From Dioscorea cayenensis subsp. rotundata (Eukaryota; Streptophyta; Magnoliopsida; Dioscoreales; Dioscoreaceae): DNA of 64,000 nt. The translations under genes and the position numbers were made by a program. The DNA lies in assembly GCF_009730915.1 (NCBI RefSeq), contig NW_024086904.1:1-64000 (forward strand), given 5' to 3'. Positions 53,700 to 64,000 of the stretch are shown here, piece after piece (the stretch's first letter is position 1; each line of letters begins with the position of its first letter). The notes under the pieces were generated by a model. That model made no database searches. It had not been told where the DNA came from and worked only from the letters and a program-made list of their open reading frames with translations.

Positions 53700-55065
53700 T
53701 ATATATATATATATATATATAAATCCATGGAAGATGGTTGGTTCACTTGCAATTTGTTTTAATCAGGGTTAAATTAATGGTGAAATATAAAAATATTTAT
53801 TTTAATCACTCAAAATATAATTTTATATATTTGGTCTTGCATGAATTCACAAAAAAAGGTCAGTTGCGTGTTTTTAAGATTTGTTATTAATTTTGATAAA
53901 AAGTGGATAAACCATTGGTTTATTAAAAATAGAGAAATTGTTATTAAATTAGATATAATCAGGCAAAACGAATGGATTTATATTCAAAGTCAAAAAGAAT
54001 TTTTCTTAATATATTTTAAGATCTACATGAACAATGATAATAGTGACTTTACAAATTATAATGATTAAATAAATAAATAAATAATGCAATTATATTTTTA
54101 CTTGACCGGCCAGCTCCCCACTGTATATCTATAATCTGGCTTACCTAGCTATATCTCTCATTTCTGTATTCATTGAAAATTTTAGAAACCATAAATAACA
54201 ACTTGCTTATTGAAAATATTATAGATATCAATAATTTAAAATTAATCAAAAATCAATTGGAAATATTATTATTATTTTTTTTATTATTTTTTTATTTTTT
54301 ATTTTTTAGCATCTTCACAGTGAAGTATTGGTATTTCATTCATCTCTTTCCTAACGGCTTAATATTAACCTCTCCGTTCCAAAATACATGTTGTTTTAAA
54401 AAAAAAATTTATTTCAAAATAGTTGTCATTTTACAATATGAAAGCAATATTTATTTATTTTCTTCCAATTTTACTCATCTTTAATTTCCTAAGTTATATA
54501 AATGAATAGAGTAATATTTATAGTCCCAAAAAAATACATAGTTTCAAGAGAGGGATAGCTAAATAATTTGATTGTTTTTTATGTTAAAATTTAGATAATT
54601 TAATACTATCTTTAATTCTTGTGCAATATTTTTAAACGACATGTATTTAAGAACTGAGGGTGTAATAATAAATAAATATGATTATTTAGGATTTTATTTA
54701 TAAACTTTAAATTTAGCATCTATAGATGGCGAGTTGTTTGACTTGCATATTTTTTATTATCTTTAACTGTAAGTATTTTAATTAAACTGAAAGGGATTTC
54801 TTTTTATACAATTTATTGTATTTGTCAACAAACAGTGATTATAGTTAAGTCAATCTTTCCATCGTAAAAGTTAATTTAGTCAGATTTTTATTTATATGCA
54901 TTTATGTTTTTGGAAAAATATGCATTCATGTAAATTAATCAAATAATTGGTGAAAGATTTGTAAATTTTAAATCACTTGACATGTTGTTTGATTGGCAAC
55001 GAGGGTTAGAACTTAGAAATGAATTGCATGTGTATCTTTGAACTCACTTAGAAATTTTTTTGGAA
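53700..55065. other. DIR-unit far flank, no gene
   Basis: 53765-54110 resembles 31780-32130 and 34490-34880. 54150-54240 resembles 32160-32200. 54820-54930 resembles 43850-43990. 53891-53927 is a minus-strand scrap of the LINE 3' end (GTGGATAAACCATTGGTTTA). The open frames at 53841 and 54173 have no motifs. Confidence 0.55.
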
Positions 55066-55069
55066 AAAT

Positions 55070-55888
55070 TGCTTGCATACCCCTATAAAACCATAAAATT
55101 GGTTAAATACTCCTATAAAAATACTATTTACTTGCATACCCTCATAAAACTAACTTTTTTACTTATATATTCCTACCGTTAGTTACCGTTAGCCATCGTT
55201 AGGGTTTATGGGATTAACCATACTTCCCACTTAACCCAACTTAACATAATTACCTTATTACCCTTAACATCATCCAGGTCATAATTTTTAGTATGAAATT
55301 ATTTGTTATTTTTTAGTATGAAATTACCCAATTACCCTTAACATCATCTAACTACCCTTAACGTTATCCAAAATTACCCAATTACCCTTAACTTACACGT
55401 TGTAATTTTTACTTATTTTTAAGTTGTGTTTGTAAAGAGCATGTGATAATCTAAAATGTTTTAGAGATGTTTGTAAAAACCTTAAAAATATGAATTTACT
55501 AAAAAATTCATGATTTTTAATAATTTTAAAAAATAATTAAAGCATATATAAAAAAATTATATTGGTTATCTATAATTTAAATAATTTAAGTCTTTAAAAT
55601 ATAATAAAAAAATTTGATGGGTATATTAACAAACTCATAATGGTCATTTGTTGAATGAAATGAGTAATGTCTACAAAGTAAGAAGAAAAAAAAATTTCAA
55701 GGGGTATATAAGCAAACCCATTTTGGTAATTTATCCTTATTTCATCCATTGATTTAACACCATTAAGAGTCAACTTAACCATAGGGGCATAGAAGCAAAT
55801 ATAATTGATTTGTAAGGGTATACAAACAAATATCATTTTTATGGGGGTATTTAAGTAAATTTATGATTTTACAGGGGTATGCAAGTAA
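55070..55888. mobile_element. Foldback-type element with about 110-bp inverted ends
   Basis: Left GCTTGCATACCCCTATAAAA and, reversed, right ACTTGCATACCCCTGTAAAA. The pair continues through TTAAATACYCCYATAAAAAT and TTGYATACCCTYA. Each end itself consists of two or three GCATACCC(C/T)TA units. The centre has several ATTACCCTTAACATCATC repeats and no transposase. Confidence 0.8.
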
Positions 55889-55889
55889 A

Positions 55890-57620
55890 AATCCCAATCT
55901 TTTTTCTTTGTTGAGTCTTTTTTTAATGTTGTGTCTTTATTATATCCCATTTTTAATGGGACCTTTGTTATGATTTTTCTTCTTGTTGTACCTGTGTGTT
56001 CGGCTGGTTTCTTTAATAACTATATAATTTATTTAGTTTGTGAAAAAAAAAAATCTCAACTAAAATTAACTTACTAGTGCTTATTCATAAAAGACTTACC
56101 ATAACTATACTCCACAATGGCTGCCAACAGCAATACCATCTATATTTAGGGCTTGGTTGGATTAAATTTTGGTAAACACAAAAATGTTTTTTTTATAAGT
56201 TAAGCACTTTTGAGTTAAAAAAAAAAGGTTGTTTGTATTAGTTTTCCTGCAAAAAACTGAAATTGTAAATAAAAAATAATGCTAAAAACAGCTCGAGTCA
56301 TAGTCATGACTAGGTTCTGAAAAAACTGTTTTTTAGTTTATTTTTACAGAAAGGCTAATACAATCATAAAAATACATCTTAACTTATTCTAAATAAGCAC
56401 TTTTTTATTTCCAGAAATACTTTTACTAAACGGAAAAAAGCACTATTTTTGAGAAACCAATCCAAACAAAACATTAGCCTTATTTAATTATAATGCATTT
56501 TTAAAAAATAAAATAAAATTAAAATGAAATTTTGGAGAAAAAAAATACATATAACAACAATCATTCATGAAACATACAAAATATAATAAAAATACACACG
56601 GTTATTATTTTAAACTTATGCCAATGTTGGCCATTCGTTATATTTTCACATACTTAGTTACAATATTGAAATATGAGGAAAACAAACGTAAGTACACCAG
56701 ACTTTGTTTTAATCATAATATTTAAAAATAATTAAAATATAGCCAACCAAACTAACATTATAATATTCAATAGAAAATTAACTTTCCAAAATTAAAACAA
56801 GAAAAAGGGCACATGCATGATATCAACAAGGAAAAGGCGCCGCGAGGGATCTTTTATCACTATATATACTTATATATATTATATTTATATTTCTAATTAA
56901 TATGAATATATTTATATGTTTATATTTGGGGGGCATCTTACACACACACACACATGGCAATCTTATACACACACACATATATCACATTTATATATACTTA
57001 TATATATATATATATATATATATTATATTTATATTTCTAATTAATATGAATGTATTTATATGTTTATATTTAATATAATTTTGGATATCATGTGTACTTA
57101 TTTTGTAGATTCTATAGTAACAAACTACTTCACCCAATTAAAAAATTACTCTAATGATTTTTCTATATAAAATCTTCAAATTTTAAAAAATAATTTTATA
57201 ATCAGTTTTGATTTTGTTGAATGCCATACGAGTCTTATTATTAAACTAGTTAAAACTAGATTGTATTTGGTCAAATGATTCAATTAGTAATGATAGTTGT
57301 TAGCTGTATATATATATTTTATATTTTTTAAAATATTTATTATTATTATTATTATTATTTAGTTTGAATTAATATAAAAAATTTCATATTTAAATTGAAA
57401 CTAGATTGAATTTGACCGAATAATTAAACTCTTATTCCATGGTGATATAATCGTGGTATATTTTTTAAAATATTAATTATTATAATTTTAAATTTAAAGT
57501 AATATAATTTTTTTAAATTAAAATTAGCACCCATTTGGTTTTGGCCCTAGTTCCGTCACTGGATACCAAGATATCTATCTATTCATGAAATTAAATATGA
57601 AAACACAGAGCATAAGCATC
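55890..57620. other. Intergenic with MITE-like and microsatellite sequence
   Basis: 56150-56473 has roughly inverted ends (GGGCTTGGTTGGATT and AATCCAAACAAAACATTAGCC) around AAGCACTTTT motifs, resembling a hAT-type MITE. (CA)n tracts lie at about 56940-56955 and 56970-56980, and an (AT)n at 57000-57023. TTATATTTATATTTCTAATTAATATGAA occurs twice (56878, 57023). No gene. Confidence 0.45.
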
Positions 57621-57623
57621 TAA

Positions 57624-58174
57624 CTAATAATTAAAAACAGTAATATTGTACTCAACCACAGCATTACCACTAGTGATATTGAAGAAGTACGTTTTAAGCT
57701 TTGCAAACCCACGTGCCATCCTGAATTTCCCCCGGCCACCAACAACGGCCATTTCTCTCACTTTCCAAAACAGTGTTCCTTGAAAGCACACTGATGGAGC
57801 TACTATTAAACTCACCGGAAGTGAACCCAAAGTCAAAAGCAACGACGAGCACGAGCTTCTTCTGCCCTGCAGACGCGTAAAATTAACCCTTGTGCATGTC
57901 CTATCACCTTTGAGTTTAAGTCAGGGCCTTCAGTGAGAGGGTCATCAAGGACGTACACTGCACCAAAGTTCACTGAATTATCTGGCTTAATCACTGTTCC
58001 TTGAGGGTGAGCCACCTGCACAGTGGTGGGGTGGTCACCGGAGAAGGTGTCATGGAAGAAGAAGTGGAGCTTTGTCACCTTCTCTTTGGCTAAGTATGCA
58101 TGGCATGCATGAGATACCATCGTGATAGTAATAATAACAACAACTAGGTTTCCATACATTGATCTTCTCTGCAT
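57624..58174 (-). pseudogene. Dirigent pseudogene, subfamily A (two frameshifts)
   Basis: MQRRSMYGNLVVVIITITMV (signal peptide), LAKEKVTKLHFFFHD, YVLDDPLTEGPDLNSKVIGH, then a 4-bp insertion near 57879-57886. The next stretch is readable in the new frame: GQKKLVLVVAFDFGFTSGEF and SVLSRNTVLES. A 2-bp deletion near 57755 then shifts into MAVVGGRGKFRMARGFAKLK and VEYNITVFNY. Otherwise very close to the intact 60.7-kb gene. TATAAAAT at 58247-58254. Confidence 0.88.
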
Positions 58175-58259
58175 CTCTCTCTCACTATCTTACTATTTCT
58201 CTTTTGTAGTTTATTAGTGTTTAATTAAAAGCTATAACAGCCAGTGATTTTATAGGGTT

Positions 58260-59550
58260 TGCATTGGAAAATTTCTCTTCTAGTGTTATATACAAGTTGA
58301 TAATTTTTTTTAATTTTATGCTGATTGTGGTACTATTTTAGTGTTGGTCGCTGATGAACTTGGAACATGTGTATGATGAGAGGAATTAGTCGTATGAATA
58401 GTCCGTGGTTTTAGCCTTTAAAACAAGTGTATATATATATATATATGTTTGTTGACTTGGTAGTGGATTGACTTTGCCCTTCTTTAGACTTGGCGAGAAC
58501 GCCAATAAACTGTAGCTAGGTCTTAACCACCTTTAAGTTCCTTACTGATCAAATGATTTTTAGATTCACTTATCAAAATATTTTTTAATTTATTATGTGG
58601 AAAATATCTATTTGATGAATTAAACATTTGTGGAAGGAAAAAATAAATAAATAAAACCAAAGTGATTTTTGTTGTAATTTTATAGGTTTTTTTAGAACCC
58701 ACGGATAGTCCAACAATAACTCACTAAAAACTAAACAAGAGGGCAAGGGTTCACAACCTTACTCTTTATCGATACTCTGTTCACATACCTTACATTACGG
58801 CTTAATATTATTTATCAATATTTTTACTAGTTTTAATATCAGTCCTTAGTAGGAGGAACACTATTTTCTCCTCCAAAACTACATGATGGAGGAGATTTAT
58901 CCCTATGGATTCATTAAGCTACTATAACTAATACACCTCTGTATTTACCTCTCTTTGACAGCATGTATCACTTTTGTCACACAAAAAAATATTTTAAAAA
59001 ATATTTGTTCCATATATGATAAAATAAATAGATATAAACATGTAAAAAATTATTTTAAAACATATTTGTTCCATATATGATAAAATAGATAGACATAAAC
59101 ATGTAGGTTAGGCTTTTAAGAAGATTGATAATTTCGCTGATAAATGTGTGTATTTGATTTTATTTATTTATATTTTTTGATCTTTTGCAATTATGAGATT
59201 ACACAATATTTTGTGGGTTGGAGACTTCGAGTTAATAAATAACACAAGTAGTTATCAATACATTGGTTATAAGCAAAAAAATTAAATTTCTTTAATCATA
59301 AATTTAATATATATCACGTGAGATGTATATCCATCGTCATAAACAATATTTATAATTTTGTTATTCACGTTGGACATGAACCCATTCAACTATTGAACCC
59401 AATATTTATAAACTGGATTTAATTATTACAAAAACAGTTGACCAAAGGGCTAATCACGGTGAAATATAATATTAAAGTAATAATATATTTTATTTTGTTG
59501 GCATATATATATATATATATATATATGCAACATTCCTAATTGATAATAAT
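58260..59550. other. AT-rich intergenic DNA, no gene
   Basis: 58440-58560 (TTGACTTGGTRG, GGTCTTAACCACCTTYAAGTTCCTTACT) is also found at 61530-61625 upstream of the 60.7-kb gene, so the two subfamily-A copies share a duplicated 5' flank. An imperfect 70-bp tandem repeat (AAATATTTGTTCCATATATG) lies at 58990-59100. (AT)n at 59500-59525. Confidence 0.55.
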
Positions 59551-59559
59551 GAAAATAAT

Positions 59560-59746
59560 TATTGTCACGGTCATTAGTAAAGTTTAGACTCGTCAGTGTC
59601 AAAAACTGTGACAAATAAAAGAATGATGTGTTTGTCATGGTTTTTGGCACATGTGAGCCTACATCGTATCAAATGCATGAACTACATTAATTATGGTTTT
59701 TGGCACAGTTAAAATTTAACTGTGTCAAAAACCGTCACAAATAGTG
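59560..59746. mobile_element. CACTA-like terminus with subterminal repeats
   Basis: TGTCAAAAACYGTSACAAAT and GGTTTTTGGCACA occur several times in both orientations. The block ends CCGTCACAAATAGTG at 59746, which reversed starts CACTATTTGTGACGG. The other end was not found, so this may be a fragment. 59703-59727 is a near-perfect hairpin around TTAAAATTTAA. Confidence 0.45.
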
Positions 59747-59819
59747 GCACAATGTCACACAAAGTTGATAAATTATTATGTATTTTTTTAACAGAAAAAA
59801 CCTGCAAGCACTTATTAAC

Positions 59820-60052
59820 AATTAAATTTAAAAATAAAATCTCTCTCATTCATGATTAAAAAACAATAACATTACATCATTGAATATATTCAAGGAAACA
59901 CTTTATCAAACGTATACTCAACAATAACATCACTAATGGTTACAGTCACCGTAAACCCATATTAGCGATCCCACGTGTCATCTAAATTTTTCACAGCCAC
60001 CAACAACGGCAAGTTCCCTATCTATCTATTTCTAATATGGGGTTCCTTGTCT
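59820..60052 (-). pseudogene. Dirigent 3' relic, subfamily B
   Basis: The plus strand shows TTGAATATATTCAAGGAAAC (3' UTR), GTATACTCAACAATAACATC, CCCACGTGTCATCTAAATTT, CACAGCCACCAACAACGGCA and GGGTTCCTTG. The minus strand therefore gives a RNPILEI.RELAVVGG-like stretch and then frameshifted end codons. The gene 5' of this point is missing. Confidence 0.7.
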
Positions 60053-60059
60053 GAATAAG

Positions 60060-60362
60060 TAGGTGAAATATTTAATTTGCACGTTTTGATTAAATGTCAA
60101 TACCAATCTTAAGATGGTGGGGATGGTATTTGATAGTCGAGGATGGTTAGAAATGAATTTTATGTGCATCACATCATTTAATTCTTAAGCTCATTTTTAA
60201 TTGATACTGTGAAAACCTCAAGTAATTAAGATTGACTTTTTGATGCTGATTTAGCAAAGGCTTACAATAACTACTACACAATGGCGCCGCCAACATCTAT
60301 ATTCAGTTTTATTTAGTTATTATGCAATTTTTTCAGGAAATAAAATTAAAATGAATCTTTGG

Positions 60363-60414
<52 letters not shown>

Positions 60415-60715
60415 ACATTTATTCATGAAACATACAAATTATATAATAAAAATACACACTGTTGTCATTTTGAACTTATGCCAATTAAGCATATGTAAGA
60501 TTTTCACATACTTTGTTATAATATTGAAATACAAAGAGAAAACAAACGCAAAAATAATTTGTTTTAATTATAAATTTAAAAATTTTAGATAATTAAAATA
60601 CAAATACCCAAACATAACATTATATATTCCATAGAAAGTAACTTTCCAAGAAAAAAAAGGGCACATAAGACCACATTATTATTCATGAAAATACTAAAAC
60701 ACAGAGCAACAAGCA
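60060..60715. other. Intergenic with (AT)23 microsatellite
   Basis: 60365-60410 is an uninterrupted AT repeat. 60255-60300 (CTTACAATAACTACTACACAATGGC) and 60410-60680 resemble 56100-56140 and 56560-56830, the 3' flank of the other subfamily-A copy. No gene. Confidence 0.6.
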
Positions 60716-60720
60716 TCTCC

Positions 60721-61266
60721 TTAATAATGAAAAACAGTAATATGATACTCAACTACACCATAACCACTAGTGACATTAGCGAAGTACTTTTTAAGTTTTG
60801 CAAACCCGCGTGCCATCCTAAATTTCCCCCGGCCGCCAACAATGGCCACTTCCCTTTCACTTTCCAAAACTGTGTTCCTCGAAAATAAGCTGATGGAGCT
60901 ACCATTGAACTCACCAGAAGTGAACCCAAAGTCATAAGCAACGACCAATACAAGCTCCTTCTGTCCTGCAAACACGTATAACCCTTGTGCATGTCCTATT
61001 ACCTTTGAGTTTAAGTCAGGGCCTTCAGTTAGACGGTCATCAACGACGTACACTGCACCAAAAGGCCCTGGACTACCGGGTTTAATCACTGTTCCTTTAG
61101 GATAAGCCACAGGCACGGCGGTGGGGTGGTCGCCGGAGATGATGTCGTGGAAGAAGAAGTGGAGTTTTGTCACCTTCTCTTTGCCTAAGTATGCATGGCA
61201 TGCATGAGATACAAACGTGATAGTAATAAGAACAATTAGGTTTCCATACATTGATCTCCTCTCCAT
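60721..61266 (-). CDS. Dirigent protein, subfamily A, 181 aa, intact
   Basis: Signal peptide residues about 1-25 (LIVLITITFVSHACHA), secreted product predicted. Dirigent motifs: LHFFFHDIISGDHPT 35-49 (conserved Asp at 41), YVVDDRLTEGPDLNSKVIGH 73-92, AQGLYVFAGQKE, FTSGEFNGSSISLFSRN 115-131, VAIVGGRGKFRMARGFAKLK 140-159, VEYHITVFHY 172-181. It keeps the FHD aspartate and the DD pair. Sequons NGSS 121 and NVTS 164. TATAAAT at 61331-61337, about 65 bp upstream. An in-frame Met at codon 6 (MYGN) is an alternative start, but MERRSMYGN is conserved between copies. Nearest relative is the broken 57.6-kb copy. Confidence 0.92.
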   Translation of the reverse strand: MERRSMYGNLIVLITITFVSHACHAYLGKEKVTKLHFFFHDIISGDHPTAVPVAYPKGTVIKPGSPGPFGAVYVVDDRLTEGPDLNSKVIGHAQGLYVFAGQKELVLVVAYDFGFTSGEFNGSSISLFSRNTVLESEREVAIVGGRGKFRMARGFAKLKKYFANVTSGYGVVEYHITVFHY

Positions 61267-61330
61267 CTCTTTCTCTCTTTCTTGTTCTCTTGTGTAAGTT
61301 TATGTGTTTTAAAGCTATAACAGGGTGTGA

Positions 61331-61337
61331 ATTTATA
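61331..61337 (-). promoter_or_regulatory. TATA box of the 60.7-kb DIR gene
   Basis: TATAAAT on the minus strand. The related copies at 58.2 and 27.7 kb have TATAAAAT at the matching place, each next to CCCTA. Confidence 0.6.
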
Positions 61338-61844
61338 GGGGGTTGAATTGGAAATTTTCTTTTTTTAATATTATAAATTGATGCTTATTTGTGTTGATAG
61401 TGATATCATGCTAACTATTTACTGTTTGTTGCCAGTGAAATATGAACTTGCGCTTTGTTTAGAGGAGAGGGATGCTTATTCATATGCACAGTCAAATGGT
61501 TTAGGCCTTTAAAACAAAAACGTAAGTTACGTGTCTTGACTTGGTGGAGGTTTGCCTATGCCTGGTTTGACTTAACAAACAGCAATGACATATAGGTCTT
61601 AACCACCTTCAAGTTCCTTACTCAACGCTTTTTTACATTTACTTATCAAAATAAGTTTTTAATTTTATTTTTAAAAAAATTTAATTTTATTAAATATGTT
61701 TTTTTCCAAGAATATTTATCTAATAAATCAAAAACACTTGTGGAAGGAAAATATATAGAAAATCCGAAGTTCCAATTAACCTCCTAACTGATCTTGGACT
61801 TTAGAACCAACTTTTGTTTGTTTGAGGGAACATCATTGGGTAAG

Positions 61845-62772
61845 GAGTGATTTTATAATTTTATAGTTATAGTTGAAAATTAAGTTTAAATCAATAAAAA
61901 CATATATATATATATATATATATATGGAAATATTTGATTTCTGACATATAGGTACTTTATTAAAATAGTAAGGGGTTGTATGTTTACAAGGAATGTAGTT
62001 GAGGAGGAATGAAATAGAAATGAGAATAACGGGGAATAGATTAGGAATGAAAGAAAAACTGTGTTTGGTTAGTCGGTATGGGAGAGTAATTCATTGGGAA
62101 TGGAAAAAAGAAATAAAAGAAATATGTGAAAAATGTTTTTTATGCCCTTATAAAATAAATATTAAATAAATAACTATATTAGCCAATAATATTATTTATT
62201 TGTAATATGTTATCATTATTTTTATAATTTAAAACTTTTAAATTTTATAATTAATTTTACAATCAATTTATTATTATTATTTAGTTTTTCTTGCAATAAA
62301 AAATACTTATTATTACTATTATTATTATAAAAGAATGTTTATTATTATTAATTTTAAAATTTAAAATTTAAACATACATAATTTAAATAATAAAAAATTC
62401 ATCCCCAATTTAGAGTGCAAGCTGGAACATGGGAGAAAAAAAAAATCTTGTTATGTGTGTTGTTACATATCTTATATTTAATAACAATTGAATGGGCAAC
62501 TATTAAACAATTGATAGAAAAGGTAAAATGGTTATTTATTGTTATGGATTGGGCAATCCTCAAGTTTTTTGGATGAATCCCAATCAAGGTTCTCCTTTCA
62601 TCTCATTCCTCACACAATCCTCCTTCACTCCTACGCTTGCCAACCAAACAGAGGAATAGTAATTTTATGATTTTATAGTTATAGTTGAAAATTAAGACTA
62701 AGTTTAAATCAATAATATATATATGAAAATATTTGTTTTATGACATATAGGTACTTTATTAAAATAGTAAGC
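61845..62772. repeat. 120-bp direct repeat flanking a transposon-like segment
   Basis: 61850-61970 and 62660-62770 share TTTTATAGTTATAGTTGAAA, GTTTAAATCAATAA, TATATATGRAAATATTTG and GACATATAGGTACTTTATTA AAATAGTAAG. Between them (about 61973-62658) lies a segment whose ends, GGAATGTAGTTGAGGAGGAA and, reversed, GGCAAGCGTAGGAGTGAAGG, are roughly inverted, as in MITEs. No coding capacity was seen. Confidence 0.65.
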
Positions 62773-62868
62773 TACAATGATGATATTATAGCATTGAATT
62801 TATGCAAGAAAACAAGAAACACAATGAAACTAGATCTCATGTTCATCACACTCATTACCTATTCATAA

Positions 62869-62933
62869 TTGAAAACAGTAACATTATGCTCACCAATAAA
62901 AACATATAAAGTAGCATTTTGATAAGTGTCCAG
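62869..62933 (-). pseudogene. Dirigent last-20-codon relic, subfamily B
   Basis: The minus strand reads YQNATLYVFIGEHNVTVFNY then E and a stop, matching the MNATSSVVIVEYNVTIFHYE end of other copies. The DIR-type 3' UTR (GCATTGAATTTATGCAAGAA) continues to about 62790. Homology stops at 62933, where retrotransposon-like sequence begins. Confidence 0.75.
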
Positions 62934-62934
62934 C

Positions 62935-64000
62935 ATTCATGTATTTCATATTATTTTATACACTCATTTGGCTTGTATTAAGATTATATTATAGAATTCG
63001 GTGCAAAACTTAGCGTGTCTAATGGGGACACAGGTGTGCGTGCCTATCGCGTAATAAAGTGTGCTTAAAATACAAAGTATCAGTCCACAGAGAAGAAAGT
63101 GAATACTAGTAATAACCCTAAATGTGAAAAATAGCCTGGATAGTGAAATGATGTGTGCGTAAACAAAAGCAGAAGAATACTGAAGATAAAGGGAGAGAAA
63201 TCAAGGAAGAAAGCGATGCTCGGGCTTAGTCTCCCTCTAGGGTTATAAAGTGCAGGACAAAGATTGTCTAAGCATGCAATCCTATTTGAACCGTAAGGTT
63301 TAAAAAAGTATATAAAACCATGATTTCTCAAACATAGAGTACCTAAATCGGTGCAGAGCTGATATAGACATCCACACAAATGCATTAACACTCTATGAAA
63401 CCTTGTTATGGCTAATGACAATCTCTTAAGTAGATAATCTCCTCCCGGGGAAAAAAATAATCCCTAATCTGAATATAAAGTAGAGATGCGATTTCTCCTA
63501 AAATCTACTCCACATGATTGCAAAGAGCACAAAGATTCTCATTTACCCACTAGGAAGGATTGTGGGAAACAATGTCTCCTAGATATCCTAACTAAAGGAT
63601 ACCCACCATCCTCTTGAATTATGGCAAATCTATACTATGTGGGAATTTCTTCTCATCACATGGCAATACCAAATATGAGAGCTAAGGCTTTCACCTCGTT
63701 AGCAATCATGCATTCAATCACACAATTATACTCAAATAAAAATGATTGCAAATAAGAAATCAGTTAAAGCATAAAAAATCCAATGAAGAATTGCCAGAAG
63801 ACTTGCTCAAAAAGCTTTACACACTCCAATAAGATGGTCTTGACAGTTATGATCTTCAATCCCCTTGAATGTAAGTTCGACTTCTCCTCCAAATTGCTCC
63901 TTAAGCGCTGGAGATTCTCCACGTTCTTCCAAAACTTCGCCTCCAAGGGTCGCCCCAAAGAGTAGAATAAACCAAGTAAAATTTGCAATAAAAATCCTCA
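62935..64000. mobile_element. LTR-retrotransposon-like sequence, partial
   Basis: Contains GTGTGCGTGCCTATCGCGTA followed by TATCAGTCCACAGAGAAGAA, a combination I associate with non-coding parts of large plant LTR retrotransposons. No protein domain could be read on either strand (63080-63421 and 63764-63988 are unsupported frames). It truncates the last DIR relic and runs off the window. Confidence 0.4.

Overview
The window is nuclear DNA of a flowering plant: AT-rich, gene-poor and loaded with plant-type transposons (CACTA, Mutator-like, Ty1/copia, solo LTR, LINE, SINE-like, foldback/MITE). No organelle or bacterial signature was seen. The exact lineage cannot be fixed from what is visible.

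From about 14.3 kb to 62.9 kb the host content is one tandem cluster of dirigent-protein (DIR) genes, all on the minus strand. Five have intact reading frames (22522-23088, 46614-47183, 50974-51537, 52582-53142, 60721-61266). At least four are nearly full-length pseudogenes (14751-15318, 30961-31519, 33344-34286, 57624-58174), and several shorter relics remain (14305-14440, 19793-19945, about 27608-27638, about 45290-45575, 59820-60052, 62869-62933; a possible one near 50380-50500). Two subfamilies alternate. Subfamily A (N-terminus like MERRSMYGN or MNGNLV) keeps the usual FHD and DDP motifs. Subfamily B (MNNxRMNNV) has QE/RE in place of HD and DT/DV in place of DD. All scoreable members share GGRGKF where most DIRs have GGTGKF. 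Flanking DNA is repeated in several units, so the cluster grew by segmental duplication.

Layout. 1-3143: eroded 3' half of a CACTA element (+ strand). 3.6-5.7 kb: low-complexity DNA with a 60-bp minisatellite. 5.7-9.8 kb: a minus-strand block of fragments from three unrelated host genes (acetylglutamate kinase, DUF3444/DnaJ-like, importin beta-1), split by a solo LTR (6977-9173) with a 5-bp target duplication. 10.6-14.2 kb: a 5' LTR and truncated internal region of a Ty1/copia element (- strand). 15.6-17.1 kb: an element with inverted ends, with a related unoccupied site beside it. 20.1-22.0 kb: a LINE-related DUF4283 element. 34.9-42.76 kb: a 7.9-kb Mutator-like element with about 235-bp inverted ends, a 9-bp target duplication and a broken transposase. 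44.3-45.2 kb: a 5'-truncated LINE. 62.9-64 kb: LTR-retrotransposon-like sequence.

The intact DIR genes encode predicted secreted, single-exon proteins of 181-189 residues. DIR proteins are known to steer coupling of phenoxy radicals in the apoplast (lignans, lignin-related products). The substrate of this cluster cannot be read from the sequence.
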